A DNA stretch of 64,000 bases from Mycoplasmatota bacterium (GCA_024650045.1 JANKMU010000007.1:10248-74247); one strand, 5' to 3'; shown: positions 27,165 through 36,295, counted from the first letter of the stretch. Notes: a model not told the origin generated them from the letters alone. Numbers and translations are program-made.

Positions 27165-27381
27165 TCGTATGGCATATGTCGTTTTCTATCAAGGGAAACA
27201 AGTTGTAGAAAAATTAAAGTCATTGCCTGTTGATGTCAGTTATATCTCACAAAAACTTAACTATGCAATCGTGTATGGAGATAATCAAATTGAGCAAACT
27301 TTAAAAAAGCAATTAAAAGATGTTAAGGGGTTTAAATATGTTGGACCTTCACATCTCTACGATGAAAACTTAAATTTTTAA
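27154..27381 (+). CDS. ylbG: YlbG-family protein (DUF2129)
   Basis: A 75-residue protein with the YlbG pattern 'YANRMAYVVFYQGKQVV', 'LNYAIVYGD' and 'FKYVGPSHLYDE'. Its function is not established. AAGGAGGT is the ribosome site, and the gene overlaps ylbF by 11 bases. The conserved pairing with ylbF supports the call. Confidence 0.85.
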   Translation: MYANRMAYVVFYQGKQVVEKLKSLPVDVSYISQKLNYAIVYGDNQIEQTLKKQLKDVKGFKYVGPSHLYDENLNF

Positions 27382-27398
27382 CTGTTAAGTAAAAAGAC

Positions 27399-27426
27399 TT
27401 GACAAGATGATGAAAATGATTATAAT
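27399..27426 (+). promoter_or_regulatory. Promoter of the rpsP-trmD operon
   Basis: TTGACA (27399-27404), a 16-base spacer and TATAAT (27421-27426): near-perfect housekeeping promoter 36 bases before rpsP. Confidence 0.88.
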
Positions 27427-27461
27427 AGTACTGGATAATAAAAAGAAAGAGAGTGAACAAC

Positions 27462-27704
27462 ATGGCAGTTAAACTACGTTTACAACGTTTTGGTTCAAAT
27501 AAAAGACCATTTTATCGTGTCGTTGCAAGTGATTCAAGAAAACCAAGAGATGGAAAGTTCTTAGAAATTTTAGGAACATATGATCCATTAATAGGAAAAG
27601 TTGCAGTGGATGCTGAAAAAGTACAAAAATGGTTAGGAACTGGTGCACAACCAACAGACACAGTAAGAAGCTTATTTAAGAAGTACAGCGTACTAGATAA
27701 ATAA
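27462..27704 (+). CDS. rpsP: 30S ribosomal protein S16
   Basis: Small-subunit assembly protein, 80 residues, with '[18 protein letters not shown]' and 'LGTYDP'. The start at 'MAVKLRL' has GAAAGAGAG upstream. It is the first gene of rpsP-khpA-rimM-trmD, the standard Firmicutes order. Confidence 0.97.
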   Translation: MAVKLRLQRFGSNKRPFYRVVASDSRKPRDGKFLEILGTYDPLIGKVAVDAEKVQKWLGTGAQPTDTVRSLFKKYSVLDK

Positions 27705-27720
27705 TAAGGGGGAACTTATC

Positions 27721-27969
27721 ATGGCGGTTGATTTTGAAAAACTCATCAAAAATATGATAATGCCATTAGTCGTTAACCCAGATGATGTATTAGTTAAAAT
27801 CTTATCAAACGATGAAGAAACAATTACAATTCAACTTTTAGTTAATGAAGCTGATTTAGGACGTGTGATTGGAAAAGGCGGAAAAATTGCGAGTGCAATG
27901 CGTACGATTGTTTATGCTGGTGCTTCTAAAGAAGGCAAGCGTGTTCAAATCGACATTGACTCTTTTTAA
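27721..27969 (+). CDS. khpA: KH-domain RNA-binding protein KhpA
   Basis: An 82-residue single-KH protein with the nucleic-acid-binding loop 'GRVIGKGGKIASAMR' (GxxG form). In relatives it pairs with KhpB/Jag to bind many RNAs and affect cell division. It sits between rpsP and rimM, as ylqC does in Bacillus. Confidence 0.93.
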   Translation: MAVDFEKLIKNMIMPLVVNPDDVLVKILSNDEETITIQLLVNEADLGRVIGKGGKIASAMRTIVYAGASKEGKRVQIDIDSF

Positions 27970-27980
27970 GGATGAACGCA

Positions 27981-28469
27981 ATGTATCAAATTGGTAAAAT
28001 AACAAATACACACGGCATTAAAGGCGAGGTTAAAATCTACAATTTAAGTGATTTTAACCGTTTTTCTATTGGTGCTGAAGTTTATGTTTTATTAAAGGGT
28101 GAAAAAATAACTTTTGTCATCGAAAGAGTGAGACAACAAGGCAAACTATTAATAACTAAATTCAAAGGATACGATAATATTAATGATATTCTGATGTATA
28201 AAGGTTTAGAACTATATTCAGATGAAGATGTTACCGATGAACTAGAAGAAGATGACTATCATTATCATGATTTATTAGATAAAGATGTTTATACTGATCA
28301 AGATGTTTTTGTTGGGAAAGTGATCAGCATGATTCCGGTTCCTCAAGGCCATTTATTGGAAATAGAAAAAGAAGATGGATCAAAAGTCATGGTTCCTTTT
28401 ATAAAGGTATTTGTTTCAGAAGTTTTGGATGATAAAATTATTATTACTCCGATAGAGGGATTGATTTAA
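27981..28469 (+). CDS. rimM: 16S rRNA processing protein RimM
   Basis: Ribosome maturation factor for the 30S head; binds S19. The N-terminal beta-barrel 'IGKITNTHGIKGEVKIY' and the C-terminal PRC-barrel (about 95-162, 'GKVISMIPVPQGHLLEI') are present. The second ATG was preferred: AAGGATG sits at proper distance, while the first ATG (27972) is too close to it. Its stop overlaps trmD (TAATG). Confidence 0.93.
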   Translation: MYQIGKITNTHGIKGEVKIYNLSDFNRFSIGAEVYVLLKGEKITFVIERVRQQGKLLITKFKGYDNINDILMYKGLELYSDEDVTDELEEDDYHYHDLLDKDVYTDQDVFVGKVISMIPVPQGHLLEIEKEDGSKVMVPFIKVFVSEVLDDKIIITPIEGLI

Positions 28470-29191
28470 TGAAAATAGATATCATAACTATATTTCCAGA
28501 GTTCTTTGATACTTTTCTAAAAACATCAATTATCAAAAGAGCAATTGAGGATGGTTTTGTTGAGATCGAATTACATCAATTAAGGGATTATAGTCATAAT
28601 AAACACAAAAAAATCGATGACACACCATATGGTGGTGGAGTAGGGATGTTAATGGCATTCCCCCCGTTTTATGATGTGATTCACAAACTAAAAAAAGAAA
28701 ATTCAAAAGTTATTTTATTATCACCACAGGGAAAACTTTTTAATCAAAAGTTTGCAACTGAACTTTCGAATATGAATCACTTAATCTTGATTTGTGGTCA
28801 TTATGAAGGCATTGATGCCCGTATTGAAGCTTTGATTGATTATGAAATCTCTATTGGTGATTATGTTTTAACAGGTGGAGAGATTCCAGCAATGATTCTA
28901 TCTGATGCTGTAATTAGACTTATCCCTAAAGTGATTCATCAAGATTCAGCAGCTGAAGACAGTTTGCAAAATGGATGGCTAAAGTACCCACAATATACAA
29001 AACCCGAACAGTATAAAGGATTTAAAGTTCCTGATGTTCTTATATCTGGTAATCATCAATTAATCAATGAGTGGCGTATGAAGCAACAAGTTAAAAAAAC
29101 AATGGAAAAGAGACCTGATTTATTAAAACAAATTGAAATGACTGAGAAAGAAGTAAAATTATTAAAAGAATTTAATAAAAACCAAAAATAA
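28469..29191 (+). CDS. trmD: tRNA (guanine37-N1)-methyltransferase TrmD
   Basis: Methylates G37 of tRNAs, preventing frameshifts. The deep-knot SAM site 'CGHYEGIDAR' and 'GDYVLTGGE', and 'TPYGGGVGMLM', are intact. It has 240 residues. It is coupled to rimM, and a terminator ends the operon before the LtaS-like gene. Confidence 0.97.
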   Translation: MKIDIITIFPEFFDTFLKTSIIKRAIEDGFVEIELHQLRDYSHNKHKKIDDTPYGGGVGMLMAFPPFYDVIHKLKKENSKVILLSPQGKLFNQKFATELSNMNHLILICGHYEGIDARIEALIDYEISIGDYVLTGGEIPAMILSDAVIRLIPKVIHQDSAAEDSLQNGWLKYPQYTKPEQYKGFKVPDVLISGNHQLINEWRMKQQVKKTMEKRPDLLKQIEMTEKEVKLLKEFNKNQK

Positions 29192-29224
29192 CGATCTAGA
29201 TTTTCGATGTATCGTTATTTTTTT
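29187..29224 (+). terminator. Intrinsic terminator after trmD
   Basis: AATAACGAT / ATCGTTATT stem with a 15-base loop and a T run. A TATAAT box for the next gene starts three bases later (29227-29232). Confidence 0.78.
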
Positions 29225-29292
29225 GGTATAATGTTAGTATCAAAAGTATGCACTAATTAAAGTATCAAATAATCAAGAAAGGAAGATCGTTT

Positions 29293-31152
29293 ATGAAATT
29301 CATCAAAAAAATATTTGCACACAATCAAATCATTGAGTTTCTTTCAATGATCTTTATCGTTTTGACATTTGATATGATCTTTATTTTACGCTATGGATTT
29401 GGTGTAACATTAGGTCATTGGTTTATTGCATTCTTTAATGTTGCTATTATTGTTGCTGCTCTTTCATTAATCAAGAAGAACACTTCTAGATATATTGCAT
29501 ATGTTTTGTATTTGCTTGTTATGTTTACATTCTTTATTACCGATAGTACTTTATATTTCTTTAAAGAAGATGTGACATCAATAGCAATGTTGCTTGAATC
29601 AGGAAGGGATACGATGCAAATCGGATTAAGATATAATCCGTTATCAGCATATGGTATTTTATCCTGGGCTGTAATTTTAATCTTTTTATTCTTTAGTTTT
29701 CGATTTATGAGAAAAGTTGTTAAAAAACACAATGAAAATCAACCAAGAAGATTAGTTTTCGGTTTAATTGCAATATTAATCTCAATGCTTGGTTTGTTGT
29801 TTACACCTAAGTTTGTTGCTGAAGAAAGTACAACTGTTTTTGAAACCCCAGCTGATAAGAGTGTATTTGTTCAAAGATTTGGTTCAGTTACTTACCATAC
29901 AAGAGATATATTAACATTTGCTAATAATAAACTAAGACCAATATTTTTCGCTGATGAGTATAAAGAAGAGCTTGATGGATTAATTACCGATAAAATTGCT
30001 GATCAATCACCACTATTTGGAGAATTGAAAGACCAAAACGTTATTATGATTATGTGTGAAACGTGTGAAGAATATGCGTTTTCGCGTGAGCATACACCAA
30101 ACTATTATAGATTGGTTGATGGTGGTATCTATTTTCCAAACTTTTATTCTGCAGCAAAAAGTAATTATACTTATGATTCTGAATTTAAATCGTTAACATC
30201 AATGATGTATTTCCAAGCCGATAATTATATGTATACATTCGGAGAAAACACATATAATAATGCATTACCACATGTTTTATCTGAAAACGGATATACATCG
30301 AACTCATTTCATAATTTTAGTAATGATTTCTTCAATAGAGATGAAATCCATTTAAATATGGGATTTGAAAGATTTTATGCGTTAAATGAATTAGATGTTG
30401 AAGAAAATGAGTATTGGCCACTTGATTCAATAATGTTTGATCAGTTTAGAAACTTAATTGTTCCTATACAAGAAGATCCATTCTTTAGTTTTGTTATCAC
30501 AGTGACACCACACGGACCACACAGCAACTATAGAGAAGAATTGTCTGAATATTACAATCAATTAGAAAATGATCCTACATATTTTGGTGCACCTATTGAG
30601 TTGTTAACGCTAACAGCTGCACAAATGGATTTTGATAAAGGATTAGGCATTTTACTTGATGACTTAGAAGAAAAAGAGTTGCTTGATAATACAACAATCG
30701 TATTATTTAGTGACCATAAGAATTATTCAAGTTTAGAAATTACCAATGAATATACACCAAATTCGGATATTCCATTTGAAATTGACAAAGTACCATTTGT
30801 TATTTACAGTCAAAAGCTTGGAAACATGAATCAAGATATATTAACATCACATTATGATATAGCACCTACAATCATGGACTTGTTAGGTATATCTTATTAT
30901 CAAGATTACTATTATGGACAAAGTGTATTTTTAGAAGATAGATTAGATCTCCCTATTATTCTTTCATATTCATCTTGGATTAGTTATGAAAATCATGTTC
31001 GATTTGATGAAGTTGTTTCAGGTAACGATGATTTAGAAGATTATTTCTTTAAGAAAACACAAATTTATGATGTTATAGAAAAATTCGAAAAAATGTTTAT
31101 AGCAGACTATTTTGTTGATTTAGAAACTTATTTAGTACCTTCAAATGAATAA
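29293..31152 (+). CDS. LtaS-like polyglycerolphosphate synthase / sulfatase-family membrane enzyme
   Basis: A 619-residue protein: five membrane helices in residues 1-185, then a large extracellular sulfatase-fold domain. The active-site layout of lipoteichoic-acid synthases is recognisable: metal Glu in 'MIMCETCEEY', nucleophile Thr in 'NYTYDSEF' (KTSDSEF in Staphylococcus LtaS), and 'LFSDHKNY' (GDH type) near residue 477. 'VTPHGPHSNY' matches the substrate loop. It may make lipoteichoic acid or a related glycerophosphate lipoglycan; a DgkB-like lipid kinase gene, which recycles diacylglycerol from such synthesis, lies 3 kb downstream. It is inserted between trmD and rplS, which are adjacent in Bacillus. 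Confidence 0.85.
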   Translation: MKFIKKIFAHNQIIEFLSMIFIVLTFDMIFILRYGFGVTLGHWFIAFFNVAIIVAALSLIKKNTSRYIAYVLYLLVMFTFFITDSTLYFFKEDVTSIAMLLESGRDTMQIGLRYNPLSAYGILSWAVILIFLFFSFRFMRKVVKKHNENQPRRLVFGLIAILISMLGLLFTPKFVAEESTTVFETPADKSVFVQRFGSVTYHTRDILTFANNKLRPIFFADEYKEELDGLITDKIADQSPLFGELKDQNVIMIMCETCEEYAFSREHTPNYYRLVDGGIYFPNFYSAAKSNYTYDSEFKSLTSMMYFQADNYMYTFGENTYNNALPHVLSENGYTSNSFHNFSNDFFNRDEIHLNMGFERFYALNELDVEENEYWPLDSIMFDQFRNLIVPIQEDPFFSFVITVTPHGPHSNYREELSEYYNQLENDPTYFGAPIELLTLTAAQMDFDKGLGILLDDLEEKELLDNTTIVLFSDHKNYSSLEITNEYTPNSDIPFEIDKVPFVIYSQKLGNMNQDILTSHYDIAPTIMDLLGISYYQDYYYGQSVFLEDRLDLPIILSYSSWISYENHVRFDEVVSGNDDLEDYFFKKTQIYDVIEKFEKMFIADYFVDLETYLVPSNE

Positions 31153-31176
31153 ACACGTTGAATTCATGAAAAACAG

Positions 31177-31205
31177 TTGCAAGTTGATTTTAACTTTGTT
31201 ATAAT
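31177..31205 (+). promoter_or_regulatory. rplS promoter
   Basis: TTGCAA (31177-31182), a 17-base spacer and TATAAT (31200-31205). Confidence 0.78.
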
Positions 31206-31211
31206 AATAAA

Positions 31212-31278
31212 GCCGTAACAAATTAGCACAATGGTCCGCTGTCGACGAACATGAACATTGGAAGAAAGAGAGTGAGTC
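31212..31278 (+). promoter_or_regulatory. rplS (L19) leader
   Basis: A roughly 70-base untranslated leader with complementary parts (GTCGAC dyad; AACATGAACATTGG region) between the promoter and the L19 start. Firmicutes L19 leaders are known autoregulatory RNAs. The assignment is from position and general resemblance. Confidence 0.45.
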
Positions 31279-31282
31279 GAAC

Positions 31283-31639
31283 ATGTCAAGATTAAAAGGG
31301 CAAGAGCTGATTGCTGAAATTACAAAATCTTATATCAAAGAAGTACCTGAATTTAGTTCTGGTGATACTGTAAAAGTATACGTTAAGATTAAAGAAGGTA
31401 ACCGTGAACGTCTTCAATTATTTGAAGGTCTTGTTATTAAAAAACAAGGTGGAGGAATATCTGAAACATTTACAGTTCGTAAGATTTCTTATGGTATCGG
31501 TGTAGAGCGTACATTCCCAATGCATTCACCATCAATTGATCATATTGATGTTGCACGTAGAGGTAAAGTAAGACGCGCGAAATTACATTATATCCGTACA
31601 CTATCAGCGAAAGCATCAAGAATCAAAGAAAAACGATAA
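31283..31639 (+). CDS. rplS: 50S ribosomal protein L19
   Basis: Large-subunit protein at the 30S interface. '[26 protein letters not shown]' region and '[32 protein letters not shown]' region are diagnostic. It has 118 residues, has its own promoter and leader and is followed by a terminator. Confidence 0.97.
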   Translation: MSRLKGQELIAEITKSYIKEVPEFSSGDTVKVYVKIKEGNRERLQLFEGLVIKKQGGGISETFTVRKISYGIGVERTFPMHSPSIDHIDVARRGKVRRAKLHYIRTLSAKASRIKEKR

Positions 31640-31646
31640 GTTTGGT

Positions 31647-31676
31647 AAAGAGGCTGCTAGCCTCTTTATTTTTTTG
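31647..31676 (+). terminator. Intrinsic terminator of rplS
   Basis: AAAGAGGCT / AGCCTCTTT stem with a GCT loop, then a T-rich run. Confidence 0.88.
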
Positions 31677-31706
31677 TAAGCGAATGAAAATATTTTCATA
31701 AAATAG

Positions 31707-31735
31707 TTGAAAGCCTTTACATTACATGATATAAT
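31707..31735 (+). promoter_or_regulatory. ccpA promoter with overlapping cre-like site
   Basis: TTGAAA (31707-31712), a 17-base spacer and TATAAT (31730-31735). The 14-mer TGAAAGCCTTTACA (31708-31721) matches the CcpA operator consensus TGWAANCGNTNWCA at all but one fixed position and covers the -35 box, which predicts autorepression. Confidence 0.6.
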
Positions 31736-31772
31736 AATTTCGTATATTATGATAAATGAGGTGACTATATAT

Positions 31773-32768
31773 ATGAGCAATGCAACAATTTATGATGTAG
31801 CTGGTGCAGCTGGTGTTTCATTAGCAACTGTATCACGTGTACTCAATAATCCAGAAAAGGTAAAAGAAGAAACTAGACAACGTGTTTTGAAAGTCATTAA
31901 AGAATTAGGATATCGTCCTAATGTTATTGCGCGTGGCCTAGCAAGTAGAAAAACTACAACTGTCGGTGTTGTTATTTCAGATATTACAAGAGCATCTGTT
32001 GCTGAGATGTTAGGTGGTATTAGTGATATTGCACAAAACTATCATTACTCCATAAAACTATTTTCAATCAGAGAAGATATGGATGTGATTGATACGCTTC
32101 ATGATATCGTAGCTGAACAAGTTGATGGTGTCCTATATTTGAATGATGAACTCAATGAAAATAGAGTTGAAGATATTAAGAGAATGTTTAATTCAAATGG
32201 TATTCCATTTGTATTTGCCAATGTAGTTTCAGATGATCCAGATGTTCCAACTGTTTCCATTGATTATGAAAAAGCAGGATACGAAATCACAAAACTGCTG
32301 TTAAATGATAATCGTAAAAACGTATATCTTTTAAGTACAGCAAGACGTTATTCAGTCAATGATAAAAAAGAAGCTGGATACGTTAGAGCAATGGAAGAAG
32401 CTAAACTTGAACCTAAGATTTTTAGAACAAGTGGCGACACAAATATAAACCGTCAACATTTTTCAACTTTCTTTAGCGATAAAAAAATTGATGCAGCTAT
32501 TGGTGTCAGAGATTCAATTGCAGTATCATTTATGAATATTGCACGAGATAATGGTAGAACGATTCCAAAAGATTTAGCAGTTGCAGGTTTCCAAAATACA
32601 AAATATGCACTTTTATCAAGACCTAACTTGACATCTATTGATGTTCCAGTATATGATATAGGTGCTGTCTCAATGCGACTTTTAACGAAATTGATGAATC
32701 AAAAGGATGTAGATAATATCCGCATTTCATTACCTCATTACATCGTGAAGAGACAATCAACTAATTAA
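31773..32768 (+). CDS. ccpA: Catabolite control protein A (LacI/GalR family)
   Basis: Global carbon regulator; with HPr or Crh phosphorylated on Ser46 it binds cre sites. The N-terminal HTH 'TIYDVAGAAGVSLATVSRVLNN' region (residues 5-26) and hinge 'GYRPNVIARGLASRKTTTVGVV' closely follow Bacillus CcpA. The periplasmic-binding-like sensor fills about 60-331. The start with GAGGTG upstream gives 331 residues, normal for CcpA. A cre-like site overlaps its own promoter. Confidence 0.93.
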   Translation: MSNATIYDVAGAAGVSLATVSRVLNNPEKVKEETRQRVLKVIKELGYRPNVIARGLASRKTTTVGVVISDITRASVAEMLGGISDIAQNYHYSIKLFSIREDMDVIDTLHDIVAEQVDGVLYLNDELNENRVEDIKRMFNSNGIPFVFANVVSDDPDVPTVSIDYEKAGYEITKLLLNDNRKNVYLLSTARRYSVNDKKEAGYVRAMEEAKLEPKIFRTSGDTNINRQHFSTFFSDKKIDAAIGVRDSIAVSFMNIARDNGRTIPKDLAVAGFQNTKYALLSRPNLTSIDVPVYDIGAVSMRLLTKLMNQKDVDNIRISLPHYIVKRQSTN

Positions 32769-32784
32769 ATCGATCAATGATATA

Positions 32785-32970
32785 AAATCTAGTAGAGACT
32801 TGAAAACCTTATTTAGAGACTTCATGAGGGTGTAACATGGAGAGAAAACAAGGCTTGAAATACGTTTATGGAGATCATCAAATATTAAGTGCTAGAGAAT
32901 TTCTCTAGAATTAAGGTGGTACCGCGGAATATTTCGTCCTTAGATTTTTTCTAAGGGCGATTTTTATATA
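32785..32970 (+). promoter_or_regulatory. T-box riboswitch (Tyr) controlling tyrS
   Basis: The leader contains the T-box core 'AAGGTGGTACCGCGG' (32913-32927) and a terminator CGTCCTTAG / CTAAGGGCG with T5 (about 32935-32966). Stem I holds a specifier loop 'GAAATACG' whose UAC codon (32861-32863) specifies tyrosine. Uncharged tRNA-Tyr should stabilise the antiterminator and switch tyrS on. Confidence 0.92.
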
Positions 32971-32988
32971 AAATTCAGGAGGAAAGAA

Positions 32989-34233
32989 ATGAAACTATAT
33001 GATGAATTAATTTGGCGTGGATTAATAAAAGATGTTAGTAACGAGGATAAAGCACGTCAACTACTAGATAATGAGCAAATTAAATTTTACTGTGGGTTTG
33101 ACCCAACAGGAGAATCATTAACGATTGGACATCTCGTTCAAGTTGTTAGAATGCTTTTATTACAAAAATATGGACATACACCTATTGTCTTAATTGGTGG
33201 AGCAACCGGTCTTATTGGTGATCCTAGACAAACAAGTGAAAGAAAATTATTAACACTTGAGGAGTCTTTAATCAATGCTGAGAAGATTAAAAACCAACTT
33301 TCAAAGTTTTTAGACACAAAAAAAGCAATTTTTGTGAATAATTATGATTGGATTGGTAAAATTGATATGATCTCTTTCTTAAGAGATTATGGTAAACACT
33401 TTTCTATCAATTATATGATTGCTAAAGATACAGTCCAAAAAAGACTAGAAATTGGAATATCGTATACAGAGTTTTCATATATGCTCATTCAAGCAATTGA
33501 TTTCCTACATTTATACCAAAATTTTGACTGTAAAGTTCAGTTTGGTGGTTCTGACCAATGGGGAAACATTACGACAGGTCTTGAACTTATACGTAAAATA
33601 GAGGGTGAAACAAGTCAGGCAGTGGGTCTGAGCTCACCATTGTTACTCAAAGCTGATGGTTCAAAATTTGGAAAAAGCGAGTCTGGTGCATTATGGTTGG
33701 ATGGTCAGTTAACATCACCCTATGAAGTTTATCAATATTTTTTAAATGCAGCAGATGCAGATCTTGATAATTATTTAAAATCACTAACGTTATTATCAAA
33801 AGATGAAATCGAAGAATTATTAGATAAATCAAAAAAACAACCAGAGTTAAGGGAAGCTCAAATCAAGTTAGCTGAAGAAATTGTTGCACTTATACATGGT
33901 CCTGAAGCATTAGAAGAGACTCAAAAAGTTACGAAAGCATTATTTTCAGGAGATTTTAATGATTTAAGTGCTTCGGGTCTTACGATGTTATCAAAGACAT
34001 TAGATACAATCGAAATCAATGAACTTAAAAACATTTTAGATGCTTTGATAGAAACAAATCTTGCTTCCTCAAAAAGAGAAGCGAGAACATTTATTCAAAG
34101 CAATGCGATTACATTGAATGACCAAAAGATTACTGATACAGAATATATAGTTACAAAAGAAATCACATTACAAAACCAATTTATTATTGTTAGAAGAGGC
34201 AAGAAAAAATACGCGATGATTATCTATAGATAG
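32989..34233 (+). CDS. tyrS: Tyrosyl-tRNA synthetase
   Basis: Charges tRNA-Tyr. The class I motifs are 'TIGHL' (HIGH) and 'KFGKS' (KMSKS), with 'GGSDQWGN' in the tyrosine pocket. A C-terminal S4-like RNA-binding domain (about 345-414) is present. It has 414 residues. AGGAGGAAAG is the ribosome site. It is controlled by the upstream T-box and followed 8 bases later by the lipid-kinase gene, so the two may be co-transcribed. Confidence 0.97.
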   Translation: MKLYDELIWRGLIKDVSNEDKARQLLDNEQIKFYCGFDPTGESLTIGHLVQVVRMLLLQKYGHTPIVLIGGATGLIGDPRQTSERKLLTLEESLINAEKIKNQLSKFLDTKKAIFVNNYDWIGKIDMISFLRDYGKHFSINYMIAKDTVQKRLEIGISYTEFSYMLIQAIDFLHLYQNFDCKVQFGGSDQWGNITTGLELIRKIEGETSQAVGLSSPLLLKADGSKFGKSESGALWLDGQLTSPYEVYQYFLNAADADLDNYLKSLTLLSKDEIEELLDKSKKQPELREAQIKLAEEIVALIHGPEALEETQKVTKALFSGDFNDLSASGLTMLSKTLDTIEINELKNILDALIETNLASSKREARTFIQSNAITLNDQKITDTEYIVTKEITLQNQFIIVRRGKKKYAMIIYR

Positions 34234-34241
34234 GAGCATTT

Positions 34242-35084
34242 ATGGACATTTTGTTGTATAATCCACTTTCTAGAAACGGAAAAAACCCTAAGTTTATCGA
34301 AAAGATTATCAAAAAACTTCAAAAGCAAGGGAATACTGTCGTCAGTTATAGTATTTTAGCAATAGATGATGTTGAGGCGTTCGCTTCAGAATGTCATATT
34401 GACGACAGAATCATTATTGTAGGTGGCGATGGAACGATAAATCATTTAGCTAATCGAATCTATGATTTAGATTTTAAACAAGACCTATATATGTATCAAG
34501 CTGGTACAGGTAATGACTTTATTAGAAGTTTAAAAACTAAAGACAAAGTCGTGTTAATTAAAGACTATATTAAAGAATTACCTAAGGTAACCTATAGAGA
34601 AGAATTCAGGTATTTTTTAAATGGGGCTGGTGCTGGACTCGATGGATATATTGGACATCTCGTTAATACATCAAGATTTAAGAAAAATAAACTAAACTAT
34701 TTTAGACATGCTTTTGAGGGTTTTGCTAAATTTAAGCCTATTTCAGCTGAGATAACAGTAGATGGCATATCATTTAGAGAAGAAAAATTATGGTTTGCTA
34801 GTATGATGCATGGTGCATACTATGGTGGTGGAATGAAGATTGCACCTAAAGCACATCGTAAAGATAAAGAATTACACTTAGTTATCGTTAAAAACGTACC
34901 CAAGTGGATTCTTATATTAATTTTCCCTTCTATTTATTTAGGTTGGCATGTCATATTCAAATCATGGGTAAAAATATATAAAGCACAAGAAGTTTCAATT
35001 CAATTTGATAAACCTACTTACCTTCAGATTGACGGAGATGTAGAATATCCAATTGAATCCTTAACAACAACCATTAGTGAATAA
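34242..35084 (+). CDS. Diacylglycerol kinase-like lipid kinase (DgkB/YegS family)
   Basis: A 280-residue soluble lipid kinase. 'VGGDGTINHLAN' (nucleotide loop) and 'GTGNDFIR' are the family motifs. In Gram-positive bacteria DgkB recycles diacylglycerol left by lipoteichoic-acid synthesis, which fits the LtaS-like gene at 29.3 kb. Some relatives are of unknown lipid specificity. It lies in tandem with tyrS and ends at a terminator. Confidence 0.83.
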   Translation: MDILLYNPLSRNGKNPKFIEKIIKKLQKQGNTVVSYSILAIDDVEAFASECHIDDRIIIVGGDGTINHLANRIYDLDFKQDLYMYQAGTGNDFIRSLKTKDKVVLIKDYIKELPKVTYREEFRYFLNGAGAGLDGYIGHLVNTSRFKKNKLNYFRHAFEGFAKFKPISAEITVDGISFREEKLWFASMMHGAYYGGGMKIAPKAHRKDKELHLVIVKNVPKWILILIFPSIYLGWHVIFKSWVKIYKAQEVSIQFDKPTYLQIDGDVEYPIESLTTTISE

Positions 35085-35105
35085 GCAGCAATTGCTGCTT
35101 TTTTA
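35083..35105 (+). terminator. Intrinsic terminator of the tyrS-lipid kinase unit
   Basis: AAGCAGC-AATT-GCTGCTT palindrome followed by T4-6, starting at the kinase stop codon. Confidence 0.82.
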
Positions 35106-35111
35106 TTTGGA

Positions 35112-35140
35112 CATAAAAAAAAGGGTTGTAGATAACCCTT
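35112..35140 (-). terminator. Intrinsic terminator of trpS
   Basis: On the minus strand AAGGGTTATC / ...AACCCTT followed by T8; its 5' arm overlaps the trpS stop codon. Confidence 0.78.
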
Positions 35141-36269
35141 ATCTTATTCTACCTAATCCTAATTTTTTATAAACCTTAAACATCTTTCTAGAAGCAATAA
35201 CACTAGCACGTTCAGCACCTTGATTTAGAATCTCATCAAGTTTTGTGTCATTAATGATTTCGAAATATTTCTGTTGAATAGGTCTTAAAGCATCTACAAC
35301 GATTTCTGCCAAATCATCTTTAAATGTTGCATAATTAGAGTCAGCATATTTCTTTTCTAAATCTTTGATTGAATAATCTGTTAATGACGAATATATTTGC
35401 AATAAATTTGATATTCCTGGTTTATTTCTAACTTCGTATTTAATGATACCATCAGAGTCTGTTACTGCACTTTTTATTTTCCTTCTAACAAGCCCTAAAT
35501 CGTCTAGCAACAAAATATAAGATTTTTCATTCTCCCCACTTTTATCCATCTTTTTTGTTGGATCAGTTAATGATTTTATTCTTGCTCCTGTTTCAGGGAA
35601 AAACCCTTCAGGGACAACAAATGTTTCTCCATATAGATTATTAAAACGAGTCGCCAAGTTTCTAGTTAACTCCAAATGTTGTTTTTGGTCATCACCAATT
35701 GGAACGACATTTGCATCATATAATAAAATATCTGCAGCCATTAATGCTGGATAAGTTAAAAGAGAAGTTCTAATACCTTCTGTTTGTTTTCCTTTTTTGT
35801 CTTTATATTGTGTCATTCTTTCCATTTCACCTACATAAGCAGTAGATTCCATAATATATCCTAACGCAGCATGTTCGCTGACTTCAGATTGAATAAATAG
35901 ATTAACTTTTTCAGGATCTAGTCCACAAGCAATATACAATGCTGCAACACTTCGTATATTTTTTCTAAGTTCTAATCTATCTTGTGGTGTTGTAATTGCG
36001 TGAAGATCAGCAATAAAAATGAAGTGCTCATGGTCACTTAATTCATCTTGTAGTTTCACAAATTGTCTGAGTGCCCCAATATAGTTACCTAATGTAAGTT
36101 GACCTGTAGGCTTTATGCCAGAAACAAGTCTTTTTTTCTTTTCTGGGATAACAGCAATTGTTGGTGGAACAATTCTAATTTTCTTTTTTGGTTTTTTTGT
36201 CGTTTTGCTTGCTGGTTTAGTTTCAGTTTTCTTAACAGTTTTCTTTACTGTTTTTGTTGCAGTTGCCAT
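35139..36269 (-). CDS. trpS: Tryptophanyl-tRNA synthetase with a Lys-rich N-terminal extension
   Basis: Charges tRNA-Trp. The class I motifs are 'TLGNYIG' (HIGH-like) and 'KKMDKSG' (KMSKS). The catalytic protein normally starts near 'RLVSGIKPTG'; here about 46 extra residues rich in Lys, Thr and Pro precede it (for example 'KTVKKTVKKTETKP'). The start is secure because GGAGGAATATT sits directly upstream, so the tail is translated. It may bind RNA non-specifically (inference). It has 376 residues and is controlled by a Trp T-box. Confidence 0.95.
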   Translation of the reverse strand: MATATKTVKKTVKKTETKPASKTTKKPKKKIRIVPPTIAVIPEKKKRLVSGIKPTGQLTLGNYIGALRQFVKLQDELSDHEHFIFIADLHAITTPQDRLELRKNIRSVAALYIACGLDPEKVNLFIQSEVSEHAALGYIMESTAYVGEMERMTQYKDKKGKQTEGIRTSLLTYPALMAADILLYDANVVPIGDDQKQHLELTRNLATRFNNLYGETFVVPEGFFPETGARIKSLTDPTKKMDKSGENEKSYILLLDDLGLVRRKIKSAVTDSDGIIKYEVRNKPGISNLLQIYSSLTDYSIKDLEKKYADSNYATFKDDLAEIVVDALRPIQQKYFEIINDTKLDEILNQGAERASVIASRKMFKVYKKLGLGRIR

Positions 36270-36295
36270 AATATTCCTCCTATGGTTATCAAATA

